From Formicarius rufipectus (taxonomy: Eukaryota; Chordata; Aves; Passeriformes; Formicariidae): DNA of 64,000 nucleotides. This document shows positions 10,067 to 22,226 of this stretch, one piece after another (position 1 is the stretch's first letter; each line of letters starts with the position of its first letter). Where the stretch lies: positions 132,689 to 196,688 of the forward strand of contig VXAU01001341.1 of the NCBI GenBank assembly GCA_013399695.1, given 5' to 3'. The position numbers and the translations under genes are program-made. The notes under the pieces were generated by a model, which was given only the letters and a program-made list of their open reading frames with translations, was not told the origin of the DNA and did not search any database.

Positions 10067-13000
10067 AAGGAGTTTGAAAGAACATTTCAATGGATACACC
10101 AGCACAACTGCAGCCGCAGTATTTATGTGTAGTTACTGACTTTGAGTGAGTGAATATCAATTTGTGTGCCCATTATGAGGTTTTGCAAGCATAATGTGTG
10201 CAAAAGCATTTATGTCAGGCACAGTGAGTATGGCTATAAATCTTGAAAGCAAATGTTAAGAACAAAGACACGTTTGAAGTTCTGAGTATATGGGGAAGCA
10301 GGTTGCTTAACGAGCAGCACAGGGCTTGAATGCATACAACATTATTTTCTTCAGATTTTTGTACTGTTGTTGTCCTAGTGTTTGAACTTTTCAGATGGTA
10401 TCCTAAGTGAAATAGCTGCCATTTTTAACAGAAGGTCTGTTTTCCCTTTCTTTCATCTCCTTCTTGGAAGGAAGCAGGGGAATCAGCTTGCATTTCAACA
10501 TTTTTTTTTTTTTTTAATCTGTTACTGAACATGATCAAGCCTGTTCCTCCATGATACAGTTTATGGATATTGAATTAACCTTCCTTCCCAGGTGATCATT
10601 CCTGTCTTCATGCTGTGCCCTCCATTCCCGAAGTAATGCTGTTTGTGGAGTACTTTTTAAATGTAGATTAGTTCCCATATTTCATAATGGTGACTTCTTC
10701 TCCCACTATACAGATAGATGAATATAATTGAAGGGGAAGAAACTGTGTGATGAAGTATGTGTTCCTGTCAGAGGTGGTTTCACTGTTAAATATTTTTTTC
10801 ACTGTAAAACTATCATCTTGCAGAAGGATTCACATGAGGGTTCTGCATATCAGAGCACTGTGACTACTATGATTGTATACAAACAAGGGGATCTTACTAC
10901 CATTTTTTCAATAAATAGATTTCTCACAACAAGTATGAATATAGAGAAAAATAGTCTTCTATTACCTTAATGTTTAATGAGGCCTTGCAGCCCTTGAACC
11001 TGTATGAAAAAAAAAAGAAACGTATGAACATAGCAACATATACATATTATACAGCTTGTGTTATAAAAAATAATTCTAGCAGCCCAACTCTTGCTGTCAT
11101 TTTTATCAAACTTAATTTGACAGGCCATCTAAGAGTAAATTACAGTGACCAATAAATATAACGAAAGGATGGGTAAGGATTATTGTTATATTCTAATTAA
11201 AAATAAATGACAATATTTCTACAATAAAAGACTACTGTAAAATGGAAAACATGGCAAAAGCCTTTACGCTGAACATAGTGGAGTCTTTTTTTTGATAGAT
11301 TTGCTCAGAGCATATTAGGTGGTTTAATTAAATTATTAATTAAATAATACAAAATTTATAACCATAATAACTTATGTATCATAAATATTATGTATCCTAA
11401 ATCATTCAAACTACTAGGTATTTTTAGAATGTGAAACTACAGCATATTCATATAAATAATGGAATCACATCAGAATAGTTTTAGATGACTAAATATTCTA
11501 CTAATCAGTAAGGAATTATTGTGACTTAATTCAGAATTTTTAGCACTCTGAAAGAAATTAAAGTGCTAAGCACTTTAGAAAGGATTAAACAAAAATCAAG
11601 TAAATATACAAGGATCTTAAATACCCTGTGGTGTTTTTCCCAAGTGACCAATGTAGCATTCAGAATTCTGAACATTAAACTTCCCACAAATATAAGAATT
11701 GATGAAAAATAAAATGGTAATAACTATATTTTCTCATAACCAGAAATTTTGGCTAAGAATTTTCAGGTTAAACCAGATAAAGATGTGCAATAAAATGCCA
11801 GAGCATCATGGCACGTCTTGGAATTGTTTTGTAGAGCAACAGTGGAAATTTCTGAGAAATCTGGAATAGTCACTGGGCCACACTTCCTTGTCTAGTGGGA
11901 TACTATGGAGAAAACAGATAGCTGGCATGTAAACTGATATGTAAGCTGATATGTTCTTACTAGATAACACACTTCAGCTTATGTTCTTACTAGATAACAC
12001 ACTTGGCTGAAGAATTCTCCATTGATTTATTATTCCTTTTTCTATATATTTTCAGTCATCACAGAAAATAGCAGACTGAATTCAGTAGATTGTCGCTCTT
12101 AAGTGGTCAAAGAAGTTAGCATTAGCTATTAAATACCACTGACTACAATACAAACATTAATTTCTTTCAGGCCCTAAGTATCAGCTTTACATTGATAGTA
12201 TTTTAAATTTTTCACCTTAACATTTGCCATCTCTCAGCTCTTTTTTTTTTTTTTTTTTAGTTTTCTTTTAACTCTCATTCTGTATCTGATAAACTGTGTA
12301 AAATACTGCAGAAAGCTATAAGAAAGCACAAGTGAGTATATGATACTTGACCTGAAAACCAGCAACTATTGTTAAAAAGTCACTGCTGTGATGTGGCTGC
12401 TCCAGCTTGATTTCCGCAGTTCCCTTGGCCTCATGACATGCTCAAAATGAGCAAACCCTTCCTCAAGTGTCACTCTTACTCTCTTGAAATCTAAGGCAGC
12501 AAAGCTCGTACCAGTTAGTATATCCCTTCACATTTGAGAAATTGATAATAGGAGGATATTTTTAGCTTCTGGGAATAAGCTTCATATCATCTCAACATCA
12601 GGCCTTAGCTGGTCAGGCAACTGGGGTGTGCCATTATGGGGAGTAGGTGTGTTCTCTTGATTATGTGAAACAAAATGAGGCCATGTGGCTGGTTCTCTCT
12701 TCCACATCTTTCAAAGCTTTTTAAGGTGGTGTGGAAGTGGACCTTCTGTCTGCATTGATATGATTAACCATCTTTCCAAAGTTCCGTGAATCTTCTGAAC
12801 TCCCTGTTTTCAGGACCTGAAAGATTTTTTTTCCCCTATTGGAGCTGATTTTAATACTTTCTAGCAAAGCAATGCTTGTACTGTTGGTTTCTGTGGTCTA
12901 TTTACTTCAAGTAAATGAAAAATAGGCAAGTCTCAGAGGTATCTGAGATGGAGCTGGGGAAAGAAAAAGAGACTTGGAGATTTGGTGATGACAAAAGCAC

Positions 13001-13699
13001 ACAGAACTCATCCAGCCTCTGGGGAATAAGCCAGAGAAAGCCTGCTCCACAGCACTGATTACATTACAAAAGCTCTGTAGTTCCTCTCTGGATTCAGTAA
13101 ATTGCCTGATATCTGAGAAGACAAAGTGCGTGGCCAGTCCCCACTGCTGAACTAAGAACACTATTCAAGCTTCCTTCTGTTCATTTTTTACTTCTAGGTA
13201 TCTGATCAATGGAAGCAGGACTGTGACATGAGAAAATGCATTTCTAATACCCAGAGCTGCACGTGAGCAATTGCAGAATTCATAACAGCTGTCTGTCACG
13301 CTGCCAGCGCATTCCCAGTCGTTATCAAGTCAACAGTTTTCAAAGCATCCTGTGACTATCACAGGAAGAACTGAATGATCTCATTTAAAAAAAGTGTTGC
13401 TTTTAAACGAAGCTCATACCCTTAACACTTGGAATTATTAAAGATCTCCTGTCACTTACTGCTGGAGTAGAAATACTGGTTATAGATCTGGAGTTAAGAT
13501 AGATCCTATGGAGACTACTAAAAGTCTGAATTGATCTGTAGCATTTCAAGACTCAGCTAAATAGTGTCTATTCTCACAATTTTATTTTTTTTTTTTCACA
13601 AAGAAATCGCATATATTTGGGAAACTATCATGATAAAGGAGTTTCAAGGGACTATATGTGCTTTAAATGCAGTCTCAAATAATGCAGGTAGGTACAGCT
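10067..13699. other. AT-rich sequence, no gene seen
   Basis: Contains T15 at 10501-10515, T18 at 12241-12258 and a very AT-rich stretch at 11320-11400 with TTAATTAA motifs. The tandem duplications at 11929-12004 are listed separately. No supported gene. Confidence 0.5.
11929..12004. repeat. Two small adjacent tandem duplications
   Basis: A 12-bp unit GTAAACTGATAT / GTAAGCTGATAT is repeated at 11929-11952. Overlapping it, a 25-bp unit beginning TATGTTCTTACTAGATAACA is repeated exactly at 11950-11974 and 11980-12004 (30-bp period). The 25-bp copies are identical, so the duplication is probably recent. Confidence 0.85.
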
Positions 13700-13753
13700 C
13701 AAAACAAAAATCTAACAAACAAAATGAAAACAAACAAAAAACCACCAAAAACA
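13700..13753. repeat. A/C-rich simple tract
   Basis: Short CAAA/CAAAA-type tract on the plus strand with interruptions. Confidence 0.75.
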
Positions 13754-15171
13754 CTTTTAGATGTATTTAAGCTTATGAATCTAACTAAAATCATCTTTCT
13801 TGGTTTTGATACATTATGTCAACGCATCTCATTAAATTGTTTTTAACATTTCTATGTTTAGGTTTTGAACTTGAGTATATATTACAAAATCCCTGTGTCT
13901 AAATGGTTATATGTAAATTACCTCTTAATATCTTTCTCATTTTAAACTTCAATATTTGTGTTTCTAAGAGTACGCACTGCTATTAAGAAAACTACTCTGC
14001 TTAGAGTAATGATAGGTTCCTGTTTTCCAATTTGCTTTTCCCATGACAAAAGCATTACTGTAGAATTTGTATTGCTGTTTTCTGTATAGCAACAAATTGT
14101 ACTTGTGTCAGGAATATGCATAAGTGCCTTTTTTCTCTTTGTATACAAAATGAGTAGTTTTCTCATTTTCTATTTATCATCCCTAAAAGCAAACCCACTT
14201 CCATGTTAGTACCTTGATGCAGCAAGATAACCAGTAGCAAACCTTACATATTAAGGTTTTCCAAGTATCCACCTGACTCAGGGCCTTTAGATCTACAAAA
14301 CCTTCCCCCAGGAAAGATAAAATTATCCTGTGGTTTCTGGTCTTGTTGCTAATGTTTTTGTTCAGTCTCTATCCAGAGAAAAGGAAATGAAAAATTAAGT
14401 ATTAAAACCACATTGTAAATCAACAAAAGATCCACATCTGACTTGTATTTTTGCCTTTCAAAAATTTCACCACCCCATCTTGAAAAGCACAAAGCTCCTT
14501 CTAAGTGAGACATTACATTCACTGAATTTGACTGATACTTGACCTAAACTGTGATTTGACATTGCAGTTATATAATTCATAATTTCAATATGGAATTCAA
14601 TGTAACCTCAAAACTTGAGAAAGTTGAGTCTTTGAATCACTAAGATCATACTTCTCTAAGCCCTCTAAAAAATGAAGTAAATAAATTTCCAAAGCATAGG
14701 CAACAGGAATGGCTGAAGAAATATATGGAAATTGTTGATTGATAGGAATTTTAAAAGTTAATATAACACATTTTTGCAAGATTCAGGTTTTTGACAGCTC
14801 CTCAGTAGCTTCCTACTAGCTATAGGTTGGGAGGTCTCAGAGGCAGTCACTTTGCACAGATCAGCGATGCTTGGGGTGGCTCTTTTTGAACATTTAGCAG
14901 ACTCTTTCTCTCTCCAGTTCCCCACAGACTCCAAGGAAGTTAAACTTGTTGGGTTCTGGGACCTGTTTACTGAGAGGTTCAGCATAGGCAGATGTAAGAA
15001 TTTCCTGTTCTTTGTAGGATCTAAAAAGCAATACAAAGCAGGACAGTATTAGGGTTCAAAAAATATGATTGTGGTTGCACACACTGATGAACCACTCCAT
15101 GAGGATGAGCCGGAAGGGGAGGATGAAGAGAATGTTGGGTTAAGGAAGGAAAGGAGAAGATATGACATAAC
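13754..15171. other. AT-rich sequence, nothing recognised
   Basis: Unique-looking, with only short frames that have no recognisable domain. The sequence just before 15172 contains a short GAGGATGA-rich patch (15100-15130). Confidence 0.5.
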
Positions 15172-15640
15172 AAGAAGTGGCTGGGTGGTGCAATCAGAGG
15201 ACAGTAGTCAATGGCTTAATGACCTGATGATCAATCACAAGTAGTACTGCAGGGGTCCATATTGAGACCACTCTGATTAATATCTTCATCAGTGGCATAG
15301 ACAGAGGGATTGAATGCTCCTTCAGCAAATTTACAGATATCATGAAGCTGAGTGGTGCTGTTGACACACCTGAAGGATAGGATGCCATTCAGAGGGACCT
15401 GAACAAGTTCAAGAATTGGGCACACATGAACCTTGTGAGGTGCAGTAAGGCCAAGTGCAAGGTGCTGTACCTGGATAGGGGCAAGCCCCATTATCAATAC
15501 AGGCTGGAGGATGAAAGGATTGAGAGCAACTCTGCCAAGAAGGACTTGGGGGAGTTGGTGGATGAGACACTGAGAATTAAAGGTTAAATGGGAACCCAGT
15601 GGACCAAGCCTTGTCAGAAAGCTGGGAGGCAAATCTATGA
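15172..15640 (+). pseudogene. CR1 LINE ORF2 fragment (RT palm region), decayed
   Basis: Sense CR1 remnant covering the part of ORF2 around the catalytic centre. It contains the stretch before the RT fingers/palm boundary (SWLGGAIRGQ-like), a CSFSKFTDIMKLSGAVDTP region in which the FADD catalytic motif is altered, and then NKFKNWAHMNLVRCSKAKCKVLYLDRGK. It is truncated at both ends, with no CR1 3' tail. The minus-strand frame of 178 codons over 15231-15767 is the antisense shadow of this copy. Confidence 0.8.
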
Positions 15641-17502
15641 CTGCTGACCTTAATTTGAAGAAATTACCTTTTTTTCTCCAAGGTAAATTCTTCTGTAAAT
15701 AATGAGCCCTAAAGCAATTATACTTCTGAAATACTGTGTTTTGTGGATGAAGGAAAGAGAAACACAATAAGACTACAGTCTCACAGAGTTTGCAGCTGAA
15801 TGAAAAAATACATTAGAAGCAGCATTTTTTTCTCATTATGATGTAAAGCTCTATCTAATGTCATGTAAAAACTATGTTCTAATTGTGGCATTGAGGTCAA
15901 GTTCTGTAAGCCTTACCTTAAGAGGCCTGGCCAAGCAGTCAGGTTTGTCACCTGAGATTACTGTACAATAATGCTGTTGGCACCTAAGATATTTCTGATG
16001 TCTAAAATGATTATGCATCTGGCTTGTTTAGTGCTAATATGTATAGACAATGATTTTCCATTTTTATGAGATTTTTAAACTTCACAGGCCTTTTTGTGTG
16101 TGGTGCCTTATCACAATTGAAAAAGAACTGGTTTTGGCAGAAAAATAAATTTCCCCAAAGATAATTTTTCCATAAAGAAGTTTTTTCTTTCTAAAAGAAA
16201 AGGTTACTTCTGGAGAAAAACTCAAAGCCTGAAAACAGATTTTTCATATCCACAGATCCATAAACACCTGTGGCAAAAATACTTTGCAGCTTAATAATGC
16301 CGACATGGGATGCTATTTCATTCCTTCTCCATAGGCCAACTTTCCCAATATCTGTAAAACACACATCTCCTTGCCTTTAACCATGAAATAACTGTCAGTG
16401 CAGTGTTGAAACGTCTGTTTATGTGCACATACATATAAAATCCACAGTCTATTATTGCCTTGTAGATATTACTAAATAAAAAGAAAAGTAAAAAAAGATG
16501 TCCACCAATCCTTATTTAAAAAAAAAAAATCTAATGTGTTGAAATTTTTAGCCTTCTCCATGTGGACAAAGTGAGAGGAAATGGAAGAAGAAAATTTGTA
16601 TTTATGTAAACTATGCAATGAATGTGAAACCTCTAGAAATTTAAAAAAATGGTTGGGTTTATTTTCCTGATGAATGATATGTTTTTGCTTCAGGAATTAC
16701 TTGCATCTCATTGGTAAACCTGAAAGCAGGCGAGTTAGACATAGCCTACTGTCAGCTCAATGACTTTAGTAATACTTTAAAGTCTTTAATGTGACTGCAC
16801 TGAACTGCACAGACTTTAATAGCAGCTTTCAAAAGCAGTGATGAGTTTGGTCTCAAGCCTGACTTGTCACTTAGGACTGGAGTTCTTGTAAACAAGTTTA
16901 GCAAATGTCTGTGCAATCACTTCATTCATATAATTCACTCTGCAGAAGCACTTGTTTCTCCTCAGGAAGGCTGAAAACAGATTATTTGTTTCTGTGTTGC
17001 CATGCAGTCGTGTAGTAATTGCTCATGGAAGACCTCACCATTTGACACAGCATTTGAAATGCAAATCATATTATATTGATGACAACACTATAACAGGAAG
17101 TTTAAGATATAAATTATGTTACTAACATTAATTAATACTTTCTCTCTTCCGCACAAGGTAAAGACCCTTGGCAAATCATGGTATTGGTTCTCATTCAATT
17201 ACTTGTAAGTTCACCAGCCATGTCTTAATCAGCCAAGAGCAGAGACCAATTAAAACTCAGAACAAGTGTCTTCTGATTAGTTTTCTATTTATACCAAAAG
17301 TACTTTTAACTGTGGCAAAGTCAGTGGTCTGAGAAAGAAAAAAGAGAAGGCAAAGTAAGTAAGATCAACCTAATATTGCAGTGATTTTAAGATCTTAATG
17401 GGCCACATATTTATTGTCTTTTGTATGACAAGTCCCCTGCAAGAAAGAAGTATTAAAGTCATAGCCTTAGATCTTCTATAGGACAGAGATAGACTTTTAG
17501 AC
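15641..17502. other. AT-rich sequence, nothing recognised
   Basis: Unique-looking DNA with scattered short homopolymer runs. No coding signal or repeat boundary was identified. Confidence 0.5.
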
Positions 17503-17525
17503 CTTTCTTTTTTTCTTTCTTTTTT

Positions 17526-17558
<33 letters not shown>

Positions 17559-17562
17559 TTAA
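17503..17562. repeat. T-rich then GTTTT simple tract
   Basis: A CTTTCTTT-type pyrimidine run passes into TTTTTGTTTTG units on the plus strand. Confidence 0.85.
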
Positions 17563-19740
17563 TCCCTATGCCTGCTTTTGAATTGCATAAAAATATTTTG
17601 GGTCTTTGTAAACTTGTATTGAGATATTTGCCTTCATGCCATCTTCCAGGGCTGTGAAGGACAGTTTGTGATATTTTCCCCATCTATTTTCTAACTTCAG
17701 CTCCTAGACACACTGGCCTGCTCATCAGCACTTGGGCAGAAGTTTACACAGCAGGAGGCATTTACTCTAAGGAGAACAGGGGAATGGAAGGAATTGTTCC
17801 AACAGCTGCCTCATTTGTACAGTAGTCTGGGAATAATGTGCCCTTGTGAGCAGTGGGCAGTTAATGAAGATCTCAAAAAATGGTGCTTATGCTTCCTCAG
17901 CTGTAGAAGATAGATATTTCCCCTTCAGGAGTGCCTCCATCTCACTTGCGAGCCCTCATCAGCAGGATAGTGTTGCTGCATCAGACCTTTCAGGGATCAG
18001 AGTGTGCCTTTGCTAAAGAAGCAAGAGAAGAGTCAAGTGTGGGATCAATGTGTTGGCTGTACATTTGCAGCATTCCAGACTGATCATCTCCAAATGCAAA
18101 TCATAATTTTACTGTTTCACTAGAGAAGGAAAAAGATAGCCAGAGAATGTTACTGACATACCTCTGCTCCAGGTTGTTCATGATCTTAGCCACACAATTA
18201 TAGCCTCAAAATCAAATGTGCTTAGAGTAATAGTAGCATAATTGTCTGGAGGTGAGCTGGAAAGGCAGCAACTTAGTATGATAAAAGGTGAGATGAAATT
18301 CCTATTTTGAAAATACTTTTCCATCTGGCAGACTACTTCCAGGAGATCTGAAACAAAATGGATTCTGCCAGTTGTGCACTAGGTATACAACTGGACAACG
18401 TCTATCGGTGGATCCTGTCTCATCACAAGGGATTGATACTATTCACAATTCCTTTTGAAGCTCTCCTTCCTCATTTCACAAAAGCTATGCATTTAATAGG
18501 GGGTAAAGATGAATTCAATAATAGATTATGGCCTGGAAACTCTAAGGTGAAGGGTTGGGATTTTTTGGGATTGAGGGAGAGAAGTTATATGAGAACAAAA
18601 TCTGCTTCATTAAAAGGCCTACAATTTTTGGGAGATTTCACAGACTGTTTTGTCAGCTTGACAGATGTATAAAACAGGTTGTTGAAGAAGATTCACATAC
18701 ACAAAGAGGTACTAGCAGAGTTCATAACTGACAACAGCACTACTGGGCTTTGCAGAGTCAAGGTATGAGACCTGCAGCACCACAACTGCTGCAGTAAGTG
18801 AAAATAATGTCATGGGGACATAGGAGCCACTGTCAGCAAAGCTTAGGTGGAAAGGTGGACTCCTAGCAGGCCCCTAACATTGTTAAGGCTGAGGTACCCC
18901 AGTACCCACCACAGCCATCTCATGTCTTTTCTGAAATAGAGACATTAGAGAGTAATAGAACATTCAGGGCAGGACAGGATATGGCCATGGAACGCTGTGA
19001 CCTCTACTGTCACTAAGTGTCAGTGGCCTTAAAAAAACTGAATTTATGTGGACAGGATTCAACAGAAGAGCTTTAAGACAGAGGAGACTTCAGTCTGTCT
19101 GTTTCCTTCAGTGCTTTCTGAGGGTCATGTCCTATCTGATTCTGAGTTAGCATTTTTGTCTTGCCAATACCTAGTTAAAATGGAAAATTATTATTTGTGA
19201 GAACTTCTTTTAAGAAGAAAATGATAGTTGTTTGGATAAATCAATCTCTCTCACTCTTTGAATTTGGCTTGTATCCCATATCTTCCAAAACTTACAGGAC
19301 TCAGATGCCTCTGCAATAGTTTTTTGTTTATCCTATTCCCATTTGCACCACATTTGAATCTGTCTAATCTGTGTTCCACATAAGTACTTTATGACAGTGC
19401 TCTGGGAAAGAGGGGCTCCTTTGAAATATAGAACAAGAAAAAGAAACTTGTCTGAAAATTTCAAGGATGAGGTTATGGTATTACCTCAACCTCTGCTGGA
19501 AGACAGAAAAGTGAACTTCTTACTGATTTTTTCACTGTATGCTGCAGGTAGGGTCAGGGCAATATAAATGTGGACAACAAATTTGTATCTGCAACATTTG
19601 GAGTAGCCAGCCCTGTTTTTTTCCCATGTTTATAGATATGTTTTTCACTCTTCCTCTCTCTTTTGAGACATAATGAAACAAATCATGCTCAGACACAAAA
19701 ATTACACATAATGTACTGCTGCTTTGGTAATTGAGTTGAT
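17563..19740. other. Mixed sequence, one 104-codon frame, no gene recognised
   Basis: A plus-strand frame at 18358-18672 has no low-complexity bias. However, it shows no recognisable domain, no splice consensus at its edges and no neighbouring coding signal. Chance is the simplest explanation. Confidence 0.4.
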
Positions 19741-19965
19741 TTTGTTTGGGATTTTTGTGGGGCAGTTGGTTGTCGGTTTTTTTGTGTGGTCTTTTGGTTT
19801 GTTTGTTTTTTTGGGGGGGAAAGAGCTGTTTTGGGGTTTTTGTTATTTTGGGTTTTTTTGGTACTGTAGTGTCACTCCTAACTAAAGAGGAAAAAAAAAA
19901 TTCTACAAGAAAAACAAACACTTGAAAATAGGGCAGCTTGGTGGGGTTTTTTTGTTGTTGTTTTC
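19741..19965. repeat. T/G-rich simple tract
   Basis: Irregular TTTGG, GTTTG and GGTTTTT units with a G7 run near 19812. A smaller satellite tract lies at 19940-19965. Confidence 0.8.
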
Positions 19966-21771
19966 AGAATATGGTCTCACACCGTAATTTTTTTAATCTG
20001 TATCGTGATGCTTAAATTAAGGAAGAGGGTTTTAACTGTGCTCTTTTGGGACTTAACTTCTCTCTTCCTGTCAATTGTTTTGAGTTTTGGATTATTCCTT
20101 AAAACAAGGGATAAAATCGCATTACAGAAACTATAAAAGGGACACAGTGATCTGGGTATGATGGTTTCAGCAGTTTTCGCTTTTACTGCAATGTCTTCTT
20201 ATTATTTTTAACTCTGAAGGTTAGTGTTATGTGCCAGAATTTGCAAGATGTGTTACAACTGATGTGAGACTGGTTCTGAAGTTTTACTGCTCTTAAGGAG
20301 GTAAAGATCCTTATGTATCCCTTGTAAAGAGCACAGCGTCTTTAGCTCTTGGTGAGCTTTTCACCTCACAACGAGGACAGCACGAGGACAGTGGCAGAGA
20401 AGTCACTATATCTGTTTCACTCCCTAGCCAGCAGGGAACACCAGTGTTCAGAAGCCTTAGCATCTCCTCAGAGCTGCTGTCTGAAGCAGCAATTTGTCAC
20501 TGTTCCAGTTACAACCCATGGGGCCATACCTTGTAAAGGGCTGAATAGTTTTAATTGCCTCTGAATTCACTGAGCTGCTCTTGGGAGATATCCCTGGCTT
20601 GCTAATTTCTTTTCATCATCACCTGCTCTTTTTCCATGAACTGTAAAGATGACAGATGATACCTGCCTTTACTCATTGAATCCAGTCACCAGACATACTG
20701 TCAATATAAAGGTGAAAACTCTGCGTCCTGTAGTCAGTGGTCTTGAACCTTTGAGTCCCCTGAGCTCTTCTGTGCTTAGACTGTTATGGAAAGAATATAA
20801 TAATTAAAATTGTGTGAATAAGCTAGGATGAATAATTTATCATACAAATTCCTCTATTTTGTCTCTTAGGAACATCTTAAAGTAAATTGATATCTATTTG
20901 TTTTTGGAGGGGTTCATTGTCCAAGGAAGCATTTCTTTTTCATGATTAATAGTTAACACTGCCTTTCATCTGGTTCTGTTTTGATTGTTGTTTAGTCTTA
21001 ATTGGCCAAACAAGTCACACTGGGGTTTATTTTTATTCTAGAATAAAAAAACCCAAAAAATTAAAAAATTGTTATAAATGTTTCAGAATGCTGTTGCAAA
21101 ATCTGTGAGTAAAGAAATTAATGTTTTTAACTTGTTCTAAATGAGTGACTAAGAAATTTTTTAATGCAAAAATTCCAAAACAACCAAAGCACTGAAGTCA
21201 CACAATGTATCTGGTGTCGTGGCTGGGTTTACCAAAACACAGATCTCAGTATCTGGACTATGATCTCAGCTGTCTACGTTGTGTAAAAAGTATCATATAT
21301 GCAAAAACACTCACATACAAAAATGTACATAAAAAATGTAATTCATCCTTAATGCAATCAGAAACTTTGAGAAAAATAATGTAACATTAATTGGGATATT
21401 TTTGGTCAAGCTTTAAGTAAAATTTTAGTTTAAATTATTTGTTACCTGGTCTGTTTTGCTGCCAAATTTACCCTGCTTCTTCCTTTGAAATCAGGTCCTT
21501 AGATTATAAAATCAGTATGCAACTAATATCTGCAATGGAAGTGTCTGATAGAATGACAGGGGTAGAAATTTATATACTCAGCCTTCACAAATTAGAAAAT
21601 TATTACCCTTTAGAGAATATATCCTGAATAAGCATAGTTATATTGAGGAAGTTTGGCTTAAAAGATATCACCAAATCAGTGATAAGAAGGAATATTATAG
21701 CGTACCCAGTGCTATGACTACTACACCTCTCTCCTTCCATGCCTGGAGTAATGTAGCTATCTTAAGCTCAT
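19966..21771. other. Mixed sequence, nothing recognised
   Basis: A GC-richer patch at 20340-20540 contains a perfect 10-bp tandem ACGAGGACAG at 20371-20380 and 20382-20391. No gene or mobile element is supported. Confidence 0.45.
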
Positions 21772-21778
21772 GATCCAC

Positions 21779-22219
21779 TGTAAAGCAAAATATACGCAGG
21801 TATTCTCCCATAGAATGGTAAGCAGTGGAAAGGATACAAAAAGTTTATTTCAGAGGTAAGGACACTAAAAACTTGGAGACCCTAACAGTGCTGTATAGGC
21901 AGCACCAGGTGTCAGAGCAGAAGGCAAAGGCAAGGCTTTTGTTTATTCCTTGGGCTTTACCATTGTTTCCCCCTACTCAGCTCCCCTATTGGCTGCTGAG
22001 GCCTTCCAGCACATCTGTGAGAGTTACCTCTCTCTTGCCCAGGGAGTAACCCTCTGTGGAATGCATGCAGAGAAACATCCCAGAACTGTGGCTGGGAAAG
22101 ATACCTCATTCCAGGTAGGAAAGCTTCCTTAGCAAAACCTAACTGCCTCCTCAGTATCAGTATCTTCCCAAAAGAGCTATTTACACCCACATCCACCATT
22201 GTATATCAGGGTATAATTA
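21779..22219 (-). mobile_element. Candidate solo LTR, antisense
   Basis: This 441-bp segment is flanked by a 7-bp direct repeat GATCCAC (21772-21778 and 22220-22226). It begins with TG on the plus strand and ends in TA, one change from CA. Read on the minus strand, the order of signals fits an LTR. A GAATAAA at 21942-21948 could serve as a TATA-like box. About 95 bases on is an AATAAA (21844-21849), then a ~65-base tail ending in CA. A CCAAT motif lies further upstream on that strand. Retroviral duplications are usually 4-6 bp, so part of the 7-bp match may be chance. Confidence 0.4.
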
Positions 22220-22226
22220 GATCCAC

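Noticed and set aside
15231..15767. 178-codon minus-strand open frame
   Set aside because: It is the antisense reading of the CR1 fragment at 15172-15640 plus flanking sequence; the sense strand carries the recognisable RT motifs.
18358..18672. 104-codon frame as an exon
   Set aside because: No recognised domain and no acceptor or donor fitting its edges.
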